This document shows, piece after piece, positions 22,178 through 32,000 of a DNA stretch of 36,297 nucleotides (within the stretch, counting starts at the first letter, position 1; each line of letters starts with the position of its first letter). The translations under genes were made by a program, and so were the position numbers. The stretch is from contig DCIJ01000030.1 in NCBI GenBank assembly GCA_002315945.1, forward strand, positions 974 to 37,270. Reading direction: 5' to 3'. Below the pieces are notes generated by a model. The model did not search any database. It saw nothing but the letters and a program-made list of their open reading frames with translations, and was not told the origin of the DNA. The stretch is from Lachnospiraceae bacterium UBA1729 (GTDB lineage Bacteria > Bacillota > Clostridia > Lachnospirales > Lachnospiraceae).

Positions 22178-23536
22178 CTATAAAGCATTCAATCCCAATA
22201 AGTGAAGATTTTTCTTGACTCTGGCTTCCAGAATCAGTTTTTCATCAAATCTTGTGGCTGAGAAGAGATATATCTGCTTTGGATCAACCTTAGCCTGAAC
22301 TGCCTGGAACATGAGCCATTCATAGTCCTCATACAGATACACAGGCTTGTCCCAGTTACAATATGATATAAGGCAGGAACCATCTTCAGCCTTACCAATC
22401 AGGCTAATATTTCCTGTCTTTCCAATCCACTCACGGCCTTCCACAAATGATACAGGAAGCTTTCCTCTGTCATTCAATCTGTTTAATGCTTCTGTACAAA
22501 CCTTGGTAAAAGCACTTGTTACATAACTTCTAAAGCCATTAGCAATATATTCATCATAAAATTCTTCAGCCGGAAGAAGTGTAAGATCACTCAAATTTGG
22601 ATATAAAAATTTAAAATAAAATCTTACTAAGGGATTAACAATTCTATATATTCCCTTCTTGGTATTATCTCTGCCATCAGTATCACAGGAGTACACTTTT
22701 TCTACCAGTTCAAGTTCCATCAGATTCTTAAGATATACACTAATTTTAGCCCTTGAAAAGCCTGTATGCTGATACAGATCATTTAACTTTTCCATGCCCT
22801 GAGCCATACTGGTTAACAGAGCATGATATACATTAGTTTCTCTAAGCTCGCTTCCTACTATGGAAAGCGCTTCCTCATACAATACACCATGTCCGCTTAA
22901 CAAAGTTCTGCATACATTATCACGGATTGACAGCTTTGGATCAAAGGTATTCCATAATTCAGGGAATCCTCCCAGAATACTATAGGCCTCAATCTGCCAT
23001 TCTCTGGTATTCTCTCTAAAATGTCTGGAGAGCTCATAGAATCCTCTCTCCTTCATCTTGACAAAGCCTGATATTTCATAGGCCAGCTTACCAATCTTCT
23101 CTACCAGCGTATTTTCAATAAATCCAACAGCTGTAGAGGATAAAATAACCAGAACCGGATTGTCATCCCAGGAATTATGCAAAAATGCTGCAAGTTCAGT
23201 AATAAAATCAGGACTGGTCTTGATAATGTATTCAAAGTCCGAAATGACAAGAATTCGTTTCTTATCCGTTCTCTCGCACATGGCATTAAAAATATCAGTG
23301 TATGTGGGATAGGGAGAAATAATCGCATTCTTCTTCTTTAATTCAGCAGCCCAGAGGAACTGCTGTTCCTTCTCAGATACACTTCTGGCACGATAGTAGC
23401 TATAAGGAAGACCATCCCAAAAATCCCTGACAAGTCTCCATGGATTCAGATGCTTCTCTCCATACAGAACAATCATACCACTTCCAGGTCTGTCATAATA
23501 TTGTCTTAAATGTTGTATTTCAGAGGTTTCTCTCAT
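22178..23536 (-). CDS. AAA-type ATPase-like protein with DUF234-like C-terminus, P-loop degenerate
   Basis: 452 residues, resembling the archaeal-type ATPase (AAA_14 / DUF234) family. The Walker A site, usually GRRRxGKT, reads GEKHLNPW at 26-33, and the Walker B region is RILVISDFEYI (Asp100, Glu102), so ATP hydrolysis is doubtful. ILGGFPELWNTFD and a winged-helix-like part (YQHTGFSRAKISVYLKNLME) follow, then IYRIVNPLVRFYFKFLYPN and a nuclease-like C-terminal area (about 335-452; SFVEGREWIGKTG, ISYCNWDKP) typical of the DUF234 tail. The start follows the GGDEF-EAL stop by three bases and its stop lies one base from the topB start, so it is translationally coupled on both sides. The family is clear by overall pattern; its function is not known. 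Confidence 0.75.
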   Translation of the reverse strand: MRETSEIQHLRQYYDRPGSGMIVLYGEKHLNPWRLVRDFWDGLPYSYYRARSVSEKEQQFLWAAELKKKNAIISPYPTYTDIFNAMCERTDKKRILVISDFEYIIKTSPDFITELAAFLHNSWDDNPVLVILSSTAVGFIENTLVEKIGKLAYEISGFVKMKERGFYELSRHFRENTREWQIEAYSILGGFPELWNTFDPKLSIRDNVCRTLLSGHGVLYEEALSIVGSELRETNVYHALLTSMAQGMEKLNDLYQHTGFSRAKISVYLKNLMELELVEKVYSCDTDGRDNTKKGIYRIVNPLVRFYFKFLYPNLSDLTLLPAEEFYDEYIANGFRSYVTSAFTKVCTEALNRLNDRGKLPVSFVEGREWIGKTGNISLIGKAEDGSCLISYCNWDKPVYLYEDYEWLMFQAVQAKVDPKQIYLFSATRFDEKLILEARVKKNLHLLGLNAL

Positions 23537-23539
23537 AAT

Positions 23540-25321
23540 TTATTCATTACCATCCATAAACAAGTCGAATTCGAACTGTGATTCAGACTCATGATTCTTG
23601 TCTTGTGCTATTTCTTTTAGCTTATTCAGTGCATCCTCTTTTGATACAGGCTTACCAAGCAAATAGCCCTGAATAACATCACAACCCATTTCCTTAAGAT
23701 GCTCAAGCTGCTCCTCATTTTCAACACCTTCAGCAATAGTTTCATATCCAAGCTGTTGAGTCATGGCCAGTACATTCGAAAGAATAATATAGTCTTTGTT
23801 TCCTTTTGACATGTTTTCTACAAATGAACGGTCAATTTTCAAGGTTTCAACAGGAAGATTTTTCAAATATGACAGGGATGAATAGCCCGTACCAAAATCA
23901 TCTATTGAAATACGGATTCCAAAGCTCTTTAAAGCCATTAGTTTTCTAATCATGGCATCAAAATCTTCAGAAAAAACGGATTCTGTTATCTCTATTTCTA
24001 TTTCTGCAGGATTAATATGATATTTCTGAATCAGGCCCTGAATATGAGACTGAAAATATTCATTTCTAAACTGTACTGCAGATACATTAATACACATGAA
24101 GAGCGGGTCGTGATAATACTTCTTCCATTCAGCCAGTGCAGCCATAGACATTTCCATAGCCTGATCTCCAATTGGAATAATCAGACCAGTTTTTTCCGCC
24201 AGGGGAATAAACACATCTGGAGGTATCATTTTTCCATCGCTGGTTTTCCATCTAAGGAGAGCCTCCCAGCCTCTAATATCTCCTGTATATGCATCAAACT
24301 GAGGCTGATAATACATAAAAAACTCTTTATTCTTATATGCTGCTTTCAGTCTGTCTTCTAATTCTATATCTTTTCTAAAGGCATCAACTATTGATTTATC
24401 AAAATACTTTATGCGACCTTTACCCTGATGTTTTGCCTGAAACATAACTATTTCAGAATTATTAATCAGTTCAGGCGCATTTTTGCCACCTTCGGGATAA
24501 TCGCACACTCCGACACTGACCGAGATATTAATCTCCAACTGTGTTAATCTAAGAGGTCTCTCTAGTCTCTCACGAATCAATTCATGAATATATCCAATAT
24601 TTCTTCTGCCAACCGGATCATAAATTGCAATATAAAACTGGTCTCCATTAAATCTGGAAACCATAATATTTTCATGATTACATATCTCGCTTAGATACTG
24701 ACCAAAGACCTGTATCAGCTCATCGCCAACCATAATACTGATGCCATCATTTATTTTTCTAAAATCATCAATATCAATATTAGCAACAGTAATAGTCTTT
24801 TCTTCTCTCTCAGCTTTAGCAACCCACTCCATCAGTTTCATAACAAAGTACTCTCTGTTATTCATCCCAGTGGTCTTGTCATAGTAAACAGCAGTCATAA
24901 GCTCCTTATTCTGGAGATATAACTTTGTGTTATCATGAAAGCTTATTATCTTGGCATGAGGATTACCATCTTCATCTATAATTAAATGACATTTTGCCAG
25001 AGCCCATATATCATCAAGGGCAATTTCTATCTCATTGTATTTTTCCTGATATCTCTCAGGAAACAAAAAATGATTCAGTACATTGCCATCTAACGACTCA
25101 ATCTGATCAAGAATTTCATACAAATCTCTGATAGTATTAATCCGTTGTTCTTTAAAGAAATAATTATAATTACCTAATGCATTAAAGGTATTGTCTTCAA
25201 AATAGTAATAAAATAGACCATTACCCGATGTGTTTACAATTTCAGCATAAACATCACGGTCAATGGTTAATTTTTTATTTACTGCCTGGAGATAGTCTAA
25301 TTGATATCTCATTTCATCCAT
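23540..25321 (-). CDS. GGDEF(degenerate)-EAL c-di-GMP phosphodiesterase
   Basis: 593 residues, no membrane segment. Order: N-terminal PAS-like part (1-140); GGDEF domain (about 145-300); EAL domain (about 315-575). The GGDEF signature reads Phe224-Asn-Gly-Asp-Gln228, lacking the catalytic Gly-Gly-Asp/Glu-Glu arrangement, so no cyclase activity is expected. The EAL domain looks complete: Glu353 in WEALLRWK, MCINVSAVQFRN, EIEITES, IDDFGTGYSSL, TLKIDRSFV, Glu531 in AEGVEN, and VIQGYLLGKP. It should hydrolyse c-di-GMP to pGpG, perhaps with the GGDEF part as a GTP sensor. It is first of the five-gene unit; GAGG lies about twelve bases before the ATG. A GGDEF-only reading is excluded by the full EAL motif set. 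Confidence 0.92.
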   Translation of the reverse strand: MDEMRYQLDYLQAVNKKLTIDRDVYAEIVNTSGNGLFYYYFEDNTFNALGNYNYFFKEQRINTIRDLYEILDQIESLDGNVLNHFLFPERYQEKYNEIEIALDDIWALAKCHLIIDEDGNPHAKIISFHDNTKLYLQNKELMTAVYYDKTTGMNNREYFVMKLMEWVAKAEREEKTITVANIDIDDFRKINDGISIMVGDELIQVFGQYLSEICNHENIMVSRFNGDQFYIAIYDPVGRRNIGYIHELIRERLERPLRLTQLEINISVSVGVCDYPEGGKNAPELINNSEIVMFQAKHQGKGRIKYFDKSIVDAFRKDIELEDRLKAAYKNKEFFMYYQPQFDAYTGDIRGWEALLRWKTSDGKMIPPDVFIPLAEKTGLIIPIGDQAMEMSMAALAEWKKYYHDPLFMCINVSAVQFRNEYFQSHIQGLIQKYHINPAEIEIEITESVFSEDFDAMIRKLMALKSFGIRISIDDFGTGYSSLSYLKNLPVETLKIDRSFVENMSKGNKDYIILSNVLAMTQQLGYETIAEGVENEEQLEHLKEMGCDVIQGYLLGKPVSKEDALNKLKEIAQDKNHESESQFEFDLFMDGNE

Positions 25322-25351
25322 TGAAAAAAATACCTCTATAAATAAATACTT

Positions 25352-25379
25352 TCAGGATGCCCTAAAAAAGGCATCCTGA
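25352..25379 (-). terminator. Hairpin after asd
   Basis: Perfect 10-bp stem TCAGGATGCC / GGCATCCTGA with an 8-nt loop, starting nine bases past the asd stop and ending about 30 bases before the GGDEF-EAL start. The transcribed strand is followed by AAAGTATTT and not a T-run, so it may stop or stabilise the argH-asd message without being a classic terminator. Confidence 0.55.
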
Positions 25380-25387
25380 CATAAAAA

Positions 25388-26476
25388 TTATTTTGCGTTA
25401 ATATATCCTTTTGCTTTAAGTAACTCTGCACACAGAACTGCGCCGCCTGCTGCACCTCTGACTGTGTTATGTGAAAGGCCAACAAACTTCCAGTCATATA
25501 CTGTGTCTTCACGAAGACGACCTACTGAAATGCCCATTCCTTTTTCAAAATCCACATCCATTGCTATCTGAGGACGATTATCCTCTTCCAGATACTGAAT
25601 GAACTGTGTAGGAGCTGAAGGAAGCTTAAGTTCCTGAGGTACTCCACTAAAGCTTGTGAGCTTCTCAATGAGCTGTTCCTTGGTAGGATTCTTTTTAAAC
25701 TTAACAAATACAGCAGCTGTATGACCATTAAGTACAGGAACTCTGATGCACTGACAGGTGATTACTGGACTTGTAGCAGGTACAATCTGTCCATCCTTAA
25801 CTTCACCCCAGATTCTTAAAGGCTCTTTTTCACTCTTTTCTTCTTCACCACCAATATAAGGGATGATATTTCCTTCCATCTCAGGCCAGTCCTTGAATGT
25901 CTTGCCTGCTCCGGAAATAGCCTGGTATGTAGTAGCTACAACCTCATAGGGCTCAAATTCCTTCCAAGCAGTAAGTACCGGTGCATAGGACTGAATTGAG
26001 CAGTTAGGCTTAACTGCTACAAAGCCTCTTGTGGTACCAAGACGCTTTTTCTGTGCTTCAATAACTTCAGCGTGCTCAGGATTAATCTCTGGAACCATCA
26101 TAGGAACATCTGGTGTCCAACGGTGAGCTGAATTGTTAGAAACTACAGGTGTTTCAGTTTTTGCATAATCTTCTTCGATTTTCTTGATTTCTTCCTTGGT
26201 CATATCAACTGCGGAAAATACGAAATCAACTTCTGCTGCAACCTTTTCAACTTCGTTAACATTCATTACAACAATATTCTTAACGGCTTCTGGCATAGGT
26301 GTAGTCATTTTCCATCTACCACCAACAGCTTCCTCATATGTCTTACCAGCACTTCTGGGACTAGCTGCAATAGTAGTAACTTCAAACCAGGGATGATTCT
26401 CAAGTAAAGAGATAAATCTCTGTCCAACCATTCCTGTTCCGCCTAAGATACCAACACGTAATTTCTTTTCACTCAT
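25388..26476 (-). CDS. asd: Aspartate-semialdehyde dehydrogenase
   Basis: NADPH-dependent reduction of aspartyl phosphate to aspartate semialdehyde, the branch step to lysine/diaminopimelate, threonine and methionine. 362 residues from MSEKKLRVGI at 26476, chosen for AGGAG ten bases upstream; two earlier in-frame ATGs lie on or before that site. The nucleotide-binding GILGGTGMVGQRF is at 9-21, the catalytic Cys159 in VKPNCSIQSY, and Arg245 and His252 in IRVPVLNGHTAAV. The length and the SIQSYAP segment match the archaeal/fungal-like class also common in Clostridia. It follows argH by 44 bp and is probably co-transcribed. No lysine riboswitch is visible ahead of it. Confidence 0.95.
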   Translation of the reverse strand: MSEKKLRVGILGGTGMVGQRFISLLENHPWFEVTTIAASPRSAGKTYEEAVGGRWKMTTPMPEAVKNIVVMNVNEVEKVAAEVDFVFSAVDMTKEEIKKIEEDYAKTETPVVSNNSAHRWTPDVPMMVPEINPEHAEVIEAQKKRLGTTRGFVAVKPNCSIQSYAPVLTAWKEFEPYEVVATTYQAISGAGKTFKDWPEMEGNIIPYIGGEEEKSEKEPLRIWGEVKDGQIVPATSPVITCQCIRVPVLNGHTAAVFVKFKKNPTKEQLIEKLTSFSGVPQELKLPSAPTQFIQYLEEDNRPQIAMDVDFEKGMGISVGRLREDTVYDWKFVGLSHNTVRGAAGGAVLCAELLKAKGYINAK

Positions 26477-26520
26477 TTTCTTCATTCTCCTCATCTTTTA
26501 CAGATCATCCGATCCAACAT

Positions 26521-27900
26521 CTAAATATTTGATAACAGTTTTCTATTAACTGCTATTACCTCTTTCATTGCCTCCTGACCAGGAGCTCCAATAGTAAGTC
26601 TCTTGGAAACACAGGTCTGAAGACTAATTGCTTCATAGACGTCCTCTTCAAATACAGGACTAATCTCCTTCAGTTCTTCAATGGTCATATCATCAATTGC
26701 ACAGCCTTTTTCTATACAGGCCAGTACAAGTCTTCCAATAATGCTATGAGCATCTCTGAACGCAACACCCTTTACTACCAGATAGTCAGCTGCATCAGTG
26801 GCATTTGTAAAACCGCCCAATGCACTGGCTGCCATAACATCCTTTCTAAAAGACATGGAATGAAGCATTCCGGTAAAGAGTCTTAAGCATCCCTTAGCAG
26901 TATCAAAGGCATCAAAGCTCATTTCCTTGTCTTCCTGCATATCCTTATTATATGCCAATGGCAATCCCTTCATTACAGTTAACATGCTCATAAGGGCACC
27001 ATATACACGTCCGGTCTTGCCTCTAAGCAGCTCAGCAATATCCGGATTCTTCTTCTGGGGCATAATTGAGGAACCGGTAGAATAGGTATCACTTATCTCA
27101 ACAAATCTGTACTCATTAGTATTCCAGATACAGATTTCCTCACAAAATCTACTCAGATGCATCATAACCATGGACAGGTCTGAAAGGTACTCTATCAGAT
27201 AATCTCTGTCGGAAACTGAATCCATACTATTTAATGTAGGTCCATCAAAGCCAAGCAGACTGGCTGTCAGTTCTCTGTCAAGTGGATAGGTAGTACCAGC
27301 CAGAGCTCCGGAACCCAGAGGACAGTAGTTCATCCTCTTTCTTGTATCCTTTAATCTGTCATAGTCTCTTTTGAACATTTCAAAATAGGCACCCAGATGA
27401 TGACTTAATGTAATAGGCTGAGCCTTCTGGAGATGTGTGAAACCAGGCATATAGGTGTCAATATGCTCATCCATCATATTAAGAATCACTTCCAGCAATT
27501 CCTTAATCAACGCAGCACTTTCATCAATCTCATCTCTTGTATAAAGCTTCATATCAAGAGCAACCTGATCATTTCTGCTTCGTCCGGTATGAAGCTTCTT
27601 ACCAGGCTCACCAATTCTTTCAGTAAGCACTGCCTCTACAAAGCTGTGAATATCTTCATACTCTTCAGTAATCTGTAAAACACCACTTTCTACATCCTGA
27701 AGAATTCCCTCCAGGCCTGCAACCATTTTATCTTTTTCTTCTTCGGAAACAATGCCGCACTTGGCTAACATGGTTACATGAGCAATACTACCCTTAATAT
27801 CCTGTTTCCAGAATCTTTTATCAAAATTTATTGATGCATTAAATGCATATACCAGGTCATCTGTCTTCTCGCTAAAACGACCGCCCCACAATTGAGCCAT
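26521..27900 (-). CDS. argH: Argininosuccinate lyase
   Basis: Last step of arginine synthesis, splitting argininosuccinate to arginine and fumarate; 459 residues, normal length. N-terminal LWGGRFSEKTDDLVYAFNAS, KKLHTGRSRNDQVALDMKLY (102-121), catalytic His156 in PGFTHLQKAQP, and the fumarase/aspartase signature GSSIMPQKKNPD (276-287) holding the catalytic serine are all intact. argG is not next to it, so the arginine genes are scattered. A good promoter lies 36 bp upstream (27936-27965). The ribosome site is weak, AGAAAGTGAG about ten bases before the ATG. Confidence 0.97.
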   Translation of the reverse strand: MAQLWGGRFSEKTDDLVYAFNASINFDKRFWKQDIKGSIAHVTMLAKCGIVSEEEKDKMVAGLEGILQDVESGVLQITEEYEDIHSFVEAVLTERIGEPGKKLHTGRSRNDQVALDMKLYTRDEIDESAALIKELLEVILNMMDEHIDTYMPGFTHLQKAQPITLSHHLGAYFEMFKRDYDRLKDTRKRMNYCPLGSGALAGTTYPLDRELTASLLGFDGPTLNSMDSVSDRDYLIEYLSDLSMVMMHLSRFCEEICIWNTNEYRFVEISDTYSTGSSIMPQKKNPDIAELLRGKTGRVYGALMSMLTVMKGLPLAYNKDMQEDKEMSFDAFDTAKGCLRLFTGMLHSMSFRKDVMAASALGGFTNATDAADYLVVKGVAFRDAHSIIGRLVLACIEKGCAIDDMTIEELKEISPVFEEDVYEAISLQTCVSKRLTIGAPGQEAMKEVIAVNRKLLSNI

Positions 27901-27935
27901 TATATTTTCTCACTTTCTGTAAAAAATTAAATTTA

Positions 27936-27965
27936 ATTTTAGCATATTTGTGATGATTAATTCAA
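27936..27965 (-). promoter_or_regulatory. Promoter of argH-asd
   Basis: On the minus strand TTGAAT (-35, 27960-27965), 18 bp, then TGCTAAAAT, an extended -10 (TAAAAT at 27936-27941). No clear ARG box palindrome was found around it. Confidence 0.65.
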
Positions 27966-28006
27966 TATTTTTGTACTAAAATAAATACACCTATATTTTC
28001 AGTCTT

Positions 28007-29062
28007 TTATTTTCCCCAATTGTCAAGCTCAGACTTTAATGCTGAAATCAGTTCTCCCTCTGGCATTTTCTTAACTATCTGACCATGTTTTATCAGCAGT
28101 CCTTCACCTAATCCACCGGCTATTCCCAGGTCAGCTTCCTTAGCTTCACCAGGACCATTTACTGCGCATCCCATAACTGCAACCTTAATATCAAGGGGAT
28201 ACTGCTGTACAAGGGTTTCCACCTGATTAGCCAATCCAATCAGGTCTATCTTGGTTCTTCCGCAGGTTGGACAGCTGACAACTTCGATACCACCCTTTCT
28301 AAGACCCAGTGTACGTAAAATAAGCTTTGCAGACTTGATTTCTTCCACAGGATCACCGGTTAAGGATACACGAATTGTGTCTCCAATACCCTGACCAAGA
28401 ATCAGTCCCAGTCCAATACTGGACTTAATATTTCCAGAAATAAGCGTTCCAGCCTCTGTAATTCCAACATGAAGGGGATACCCTGTTTTTCCTGCCAGCA
28501 GTTCATGCGCTTTTACACACATCATTACATCACTGGACTTAATCGAGATTACCAGATTGTCATAGCCCAAATCCTCTACCTGATGAACCTTGTCCAGGGC
28601 TGATTCTACTATTCCCTCTGCAGTAACTCCTCCATATTTTTCAACAAGATTCTTTTCTAAGGATCCTGAATTAACACCTATCCTAATAGGAATATTTCGT
28701 TCTCTGGCCACATCAACAACTGCTTTCACCTTGTCAGCAGAACCTATATTTCCAGGATTAATTCTAATCTTGTCAGCCCCGTTTTCCATGGCCATTATGG
28801 CCATCTTATAGTCAAAATGAATATCAGCAACCAGTGGAATATGGATTTGCTTTTTGATTTCTTTTATGGCTAAAGCCGCCTCAGAATTAGGAACAGTACA
28901 TCTGATAATCTCACAGCCTGCCTGCTCAAGCCTTAATATCTGATCAACTGTAGCTTTAATATCCTCTGTAGGTGTATTGGTCATGGACTGGATTGCAATT
29001 CTGTTGCCACCACCTATTGTAACATTACCAATTTTGACCTCTTTGGTATTATATCTATACAT
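28007..29062 (-). CDS. ispG: 4-hydroxy-3-methylbut-2-enyl diphosphate synthase (flavodoxin/ferredoxin)
   Basis: Fe-S enzyme of the MEP isoprenoid route, turning MEcPP into HMBPP; 351 residues, the bacterial two-domain form. N-terminal barrel signatures include IAIQSMTNTPTEDIKAT, PLVADIHFDYKMA and KIRINPGNIG. The 4Fe-4S ligands are Cys264 and Cys267 (SCPTCGRT), Cys299 (GCAVNGPGEA) and Glu306. A good site AAAGGAAGG precedes the ATG. It follows polC by 21 bp and is probably the last gene of that operon. In many Clostridia the order is dxr, rseP, ispG, polC; here ispG is downstream of polC and the other two are absent from the window. Confidence 0.96.
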   Translation of the reverse strand: MYRYNTKEVKIGNVTIGGGNRIAIQSMTNTPTEDIKATVDQILRLEQAGCEIIRCTVPNSEAALAIKEIKKQIHIPLVADIHFDYKMAIMAMENGADKIRINPGNIGSADKVKAVVDVARERNIPIRIGVNSGSLEKNLVEKYGGVTAEGIVESALDKVHQVEDLGYDNLVISIKSSDVMMCVKAHELLAGKTGYPLHVGITEAGTLISGNIKSSIGLGLILGQGIGDTIRVSLTGDPVEEIKSAKLILRTLGLRKGGIEVVSCPTCGRTKIDLIGLANQVETLVQQYPLDIKVAVMGCAVNGPGEAKEADLGIAGGLGEGLLIKHGQIVKKMPEGELISALKSELDNWGK

Positions 29063-29083
29063 ACGCTAAACCCTTCCTTTCAA

Positions 29084-32000
29084 CTAATCATTTAGGTTAA
29101 ACATATCAAACAGCGAGAACTGATTGCTTTCAGGCAGATCACCCAGCAAACCCAGTTCACCCATTTTTTCAACAACCGTCTTTGAAACCTTGGCTCTCTC
29201 TCTAAAATCATCCCTTGATACATAGGGGCCCTTTTTGCTGGCTTCCATAATGGATTCAGCTGCACTGTCTCCCAGACCGTCTATACTGTTAAGTGCCGGC
29301 ATGATTTTTCCATCTATAATCTGGAAGTTTCTGGAATGAGCCCTGAATACATCAATTGGCATGAAATCAAAACCTCTGGCGTACATTTCCTGAACAATCC
29401 TTAAGTCCTTAAGAGTATCCTCCTCCTTTTTGGAGATAGTCTTATCCGCAGATTTTTTCTTAAGAATTTTCAGCTCTTCCTCAGCATGTTCTCTTCCCTG
29501 ACACATTATTTCATAGTTAAAACCTGAAGCTCTGATTGAGAAATATGCCGTGTAGTAGGCCAGGGGATAATATACCTTGCAGTAGGCTACTCTCCAGGCC
29601 ATCATAACATATGCTGCCGCATGGGCCTTGGGGAACATATACTGAATTTTTTCACAGGACCAGACATACCAGTCCGGAACATTGTGGTCAAGCATATCTT
29701 TTTTCCACTCAGGCCATTCTCGACATTTACCCCTGGCTACATTACCCTTTCTGACATTTTCCATGATTTTAAAGGACTGCTCTGAATCTAATCCCATTCC
29801 AATCAGATAGGTCATAATATCATCTCGGGTACATATTGCAGTTGAAATTGTAGCCTTGCCCTCCTGAATAAGTGTCTGAGCATTGCCCAACCATACATCA
29901 GTACCATGAGAAAGTCCTGCTATTCTAATCAGATCAGAAAATCCTGTTGGTTTTGTATCTAAGAGCATCTGAATAGTGAATGCTGTACCAAACTCGGGTA
30001 TTCCCAGGCATCCAAGCTTACAGCCATCGATATCTTCCGGTGTGATTCCAAGGGCTTCAGTCCCATGGAAAATACTCATTACTCCCTTATCATCCAGAGG
30101 AAATGTAACCGGATCTATGCCAGTTAAATCCTGAAGCATTCTCATCATAGTAGGATCATCATGACCGAGAATATCAAGCTTTAACAGGTTGTGATCTATG
30201 GAGTGATAATCAAAATGAGTCGTAATTGTATCTGTCTCCATATCATTGGCCGGATGCTGAATGGGAGTAAAGGAATAAATATTCTCACCAACCGGAAGAA
30301 CGATTATTCCTCCGGGATGCTGACCTGTTGATCTCCTGACTCCTGTGCAGCCTAACGTAATACGGTTTATCTCACTTTTTCTCTTTGGCATGCCACGTTC
30401 TTCAAAATAATTCTTAACATAGCCATAGGCGGTCTTATCAGCCAGAGTTCCTACAGTACCTGCTCTGAATGTCTGACCATATCCAAAGATTACTTCTGTA
30501 TATTTGTGAGCCTTACTCTGATATTCACCAGAGAAATTCAGGTCGATATCCGGTTCCTTGTTTCCCTTAAAGCCCAGGAATGTTTCAAAAGGAATATCAA
30601 AACCGTCCTTAATTAAGGGAGTTCCACATTCGGGGCAGTCCTTGTCAGGCATATCCACACCGGCACCGCCTGCATATTTATTTACTTCTTCCGAATCAAA
30701 TTCAGAATAGTGACACTTGGGACAATAATAATGAGGCTTTAATGGATTAACCTCAGTAATTCCGGACATGGTGGCAACAAAGGAAGAGCCGACACTACCT
30801 CTCGAGCCAACCAGATATCCGTCTTCCACCGATTTCCAAACCAGCTTCTGGGCAATGATATACATAACGGCAAATCCATTGCCAATAATTGAATTCAATT
30901 CCCTTTCAAGTCGGGCCTCAACTATCTGTGGCAGATTATCACCATACATTTCATGAGCTTTTGTATAGCAGATTTCTCTAAGTATTACATCAGAATTTTC
31001 AATAACAGGAGGACATTTGTCAGGTCTAACGGGATCAATGGATTCAATGGAATCAGCTATTTTTACTGTATTAGTAATAACAACCTCTTCTGCCGTATCT
31101 GCCCCCAGATAGGAAAACTCCTCCAGCATTTCTTCAGTTGTATGCAGATACAGTGGAGCCTGATCATCCGCATCAGCAAATCCCTTACCTGCCATGATAA
31201 TACGTCTGTACAGTTCGTCTTCAGGATCTAAAAAGTGCACATCACAGGTTGCAACAACAGGCTTGTCCCACTGTCTTCCCAATTTGACAATTTCTTTATT
31301 AATCTCTCTAATATCGTCTTCAGACTTAATTCTCTCAATCTTGGGAGAATCAATCATGAATTTGTTGTTTCCAACAGGCTGTATTTCGAGATAGTCATAA
31401 AAAGAGACAATTCTGGAAATCTCTTCATCACTTTTTTCTTCCAGCAAAGCTCTGTATAGTTCACCAGCTTCACATGCACTGCCTATTATTAGCCCCTCAC
31501 GATACTTATTTATCATGCTCTTGGGAATCTTGGGTCGCTGTTTAAAATAGTCCAAATGGGACATGGAAACCAGTGTATAGAGGTTAACACGACCAATATC
31601 ATTCTTAGCTAATAATATACAGTGATAATTGTGACTGTTTCTAATCTTTTCCTTGCTAATTGCAGCCAATGCATTAATTTCACCAAGGGTTTTTACACCC
31701 TTTTCAGCAAGCATCTTGACAAATCTAAGGAAAACCTGAACAGTTACTTCTGCATCATTAACTGCTCTGTGGTGCCCCTCAAATACAATTTTAAACTCTT
31801 TACATATAGCATCCAAAGTATGCTTTCTATGGTTTCCAAGGAGCATATGGGATAAGCCCATAGTGTCAACGTGGGTAAAATCATAGGCAAGCCCTAATTC
31901 GTTGGCTTTTTCTTTTATAAAAGAGGTATCAAATCCTGCATTGTGTGCAATCAGTACATGTCCTTTGCAAAAATCCAGGAATCTGGGAAGAACAGTCTTA

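Noticed and set aside
22178..22188. topB start at the upstream ATG overlapping the ATPase gene
   Set aside because: Possible, but it adds MLYR before the standard MKSLFIAEKPSVG start and has no better ribosome site; kept as alternative only.
28460..29060. Possible riboswitch or leader near ispG, asd and argH
   Set aside because: The gaps are short (21-110 bp) and show no long conserved stem-junction layout.
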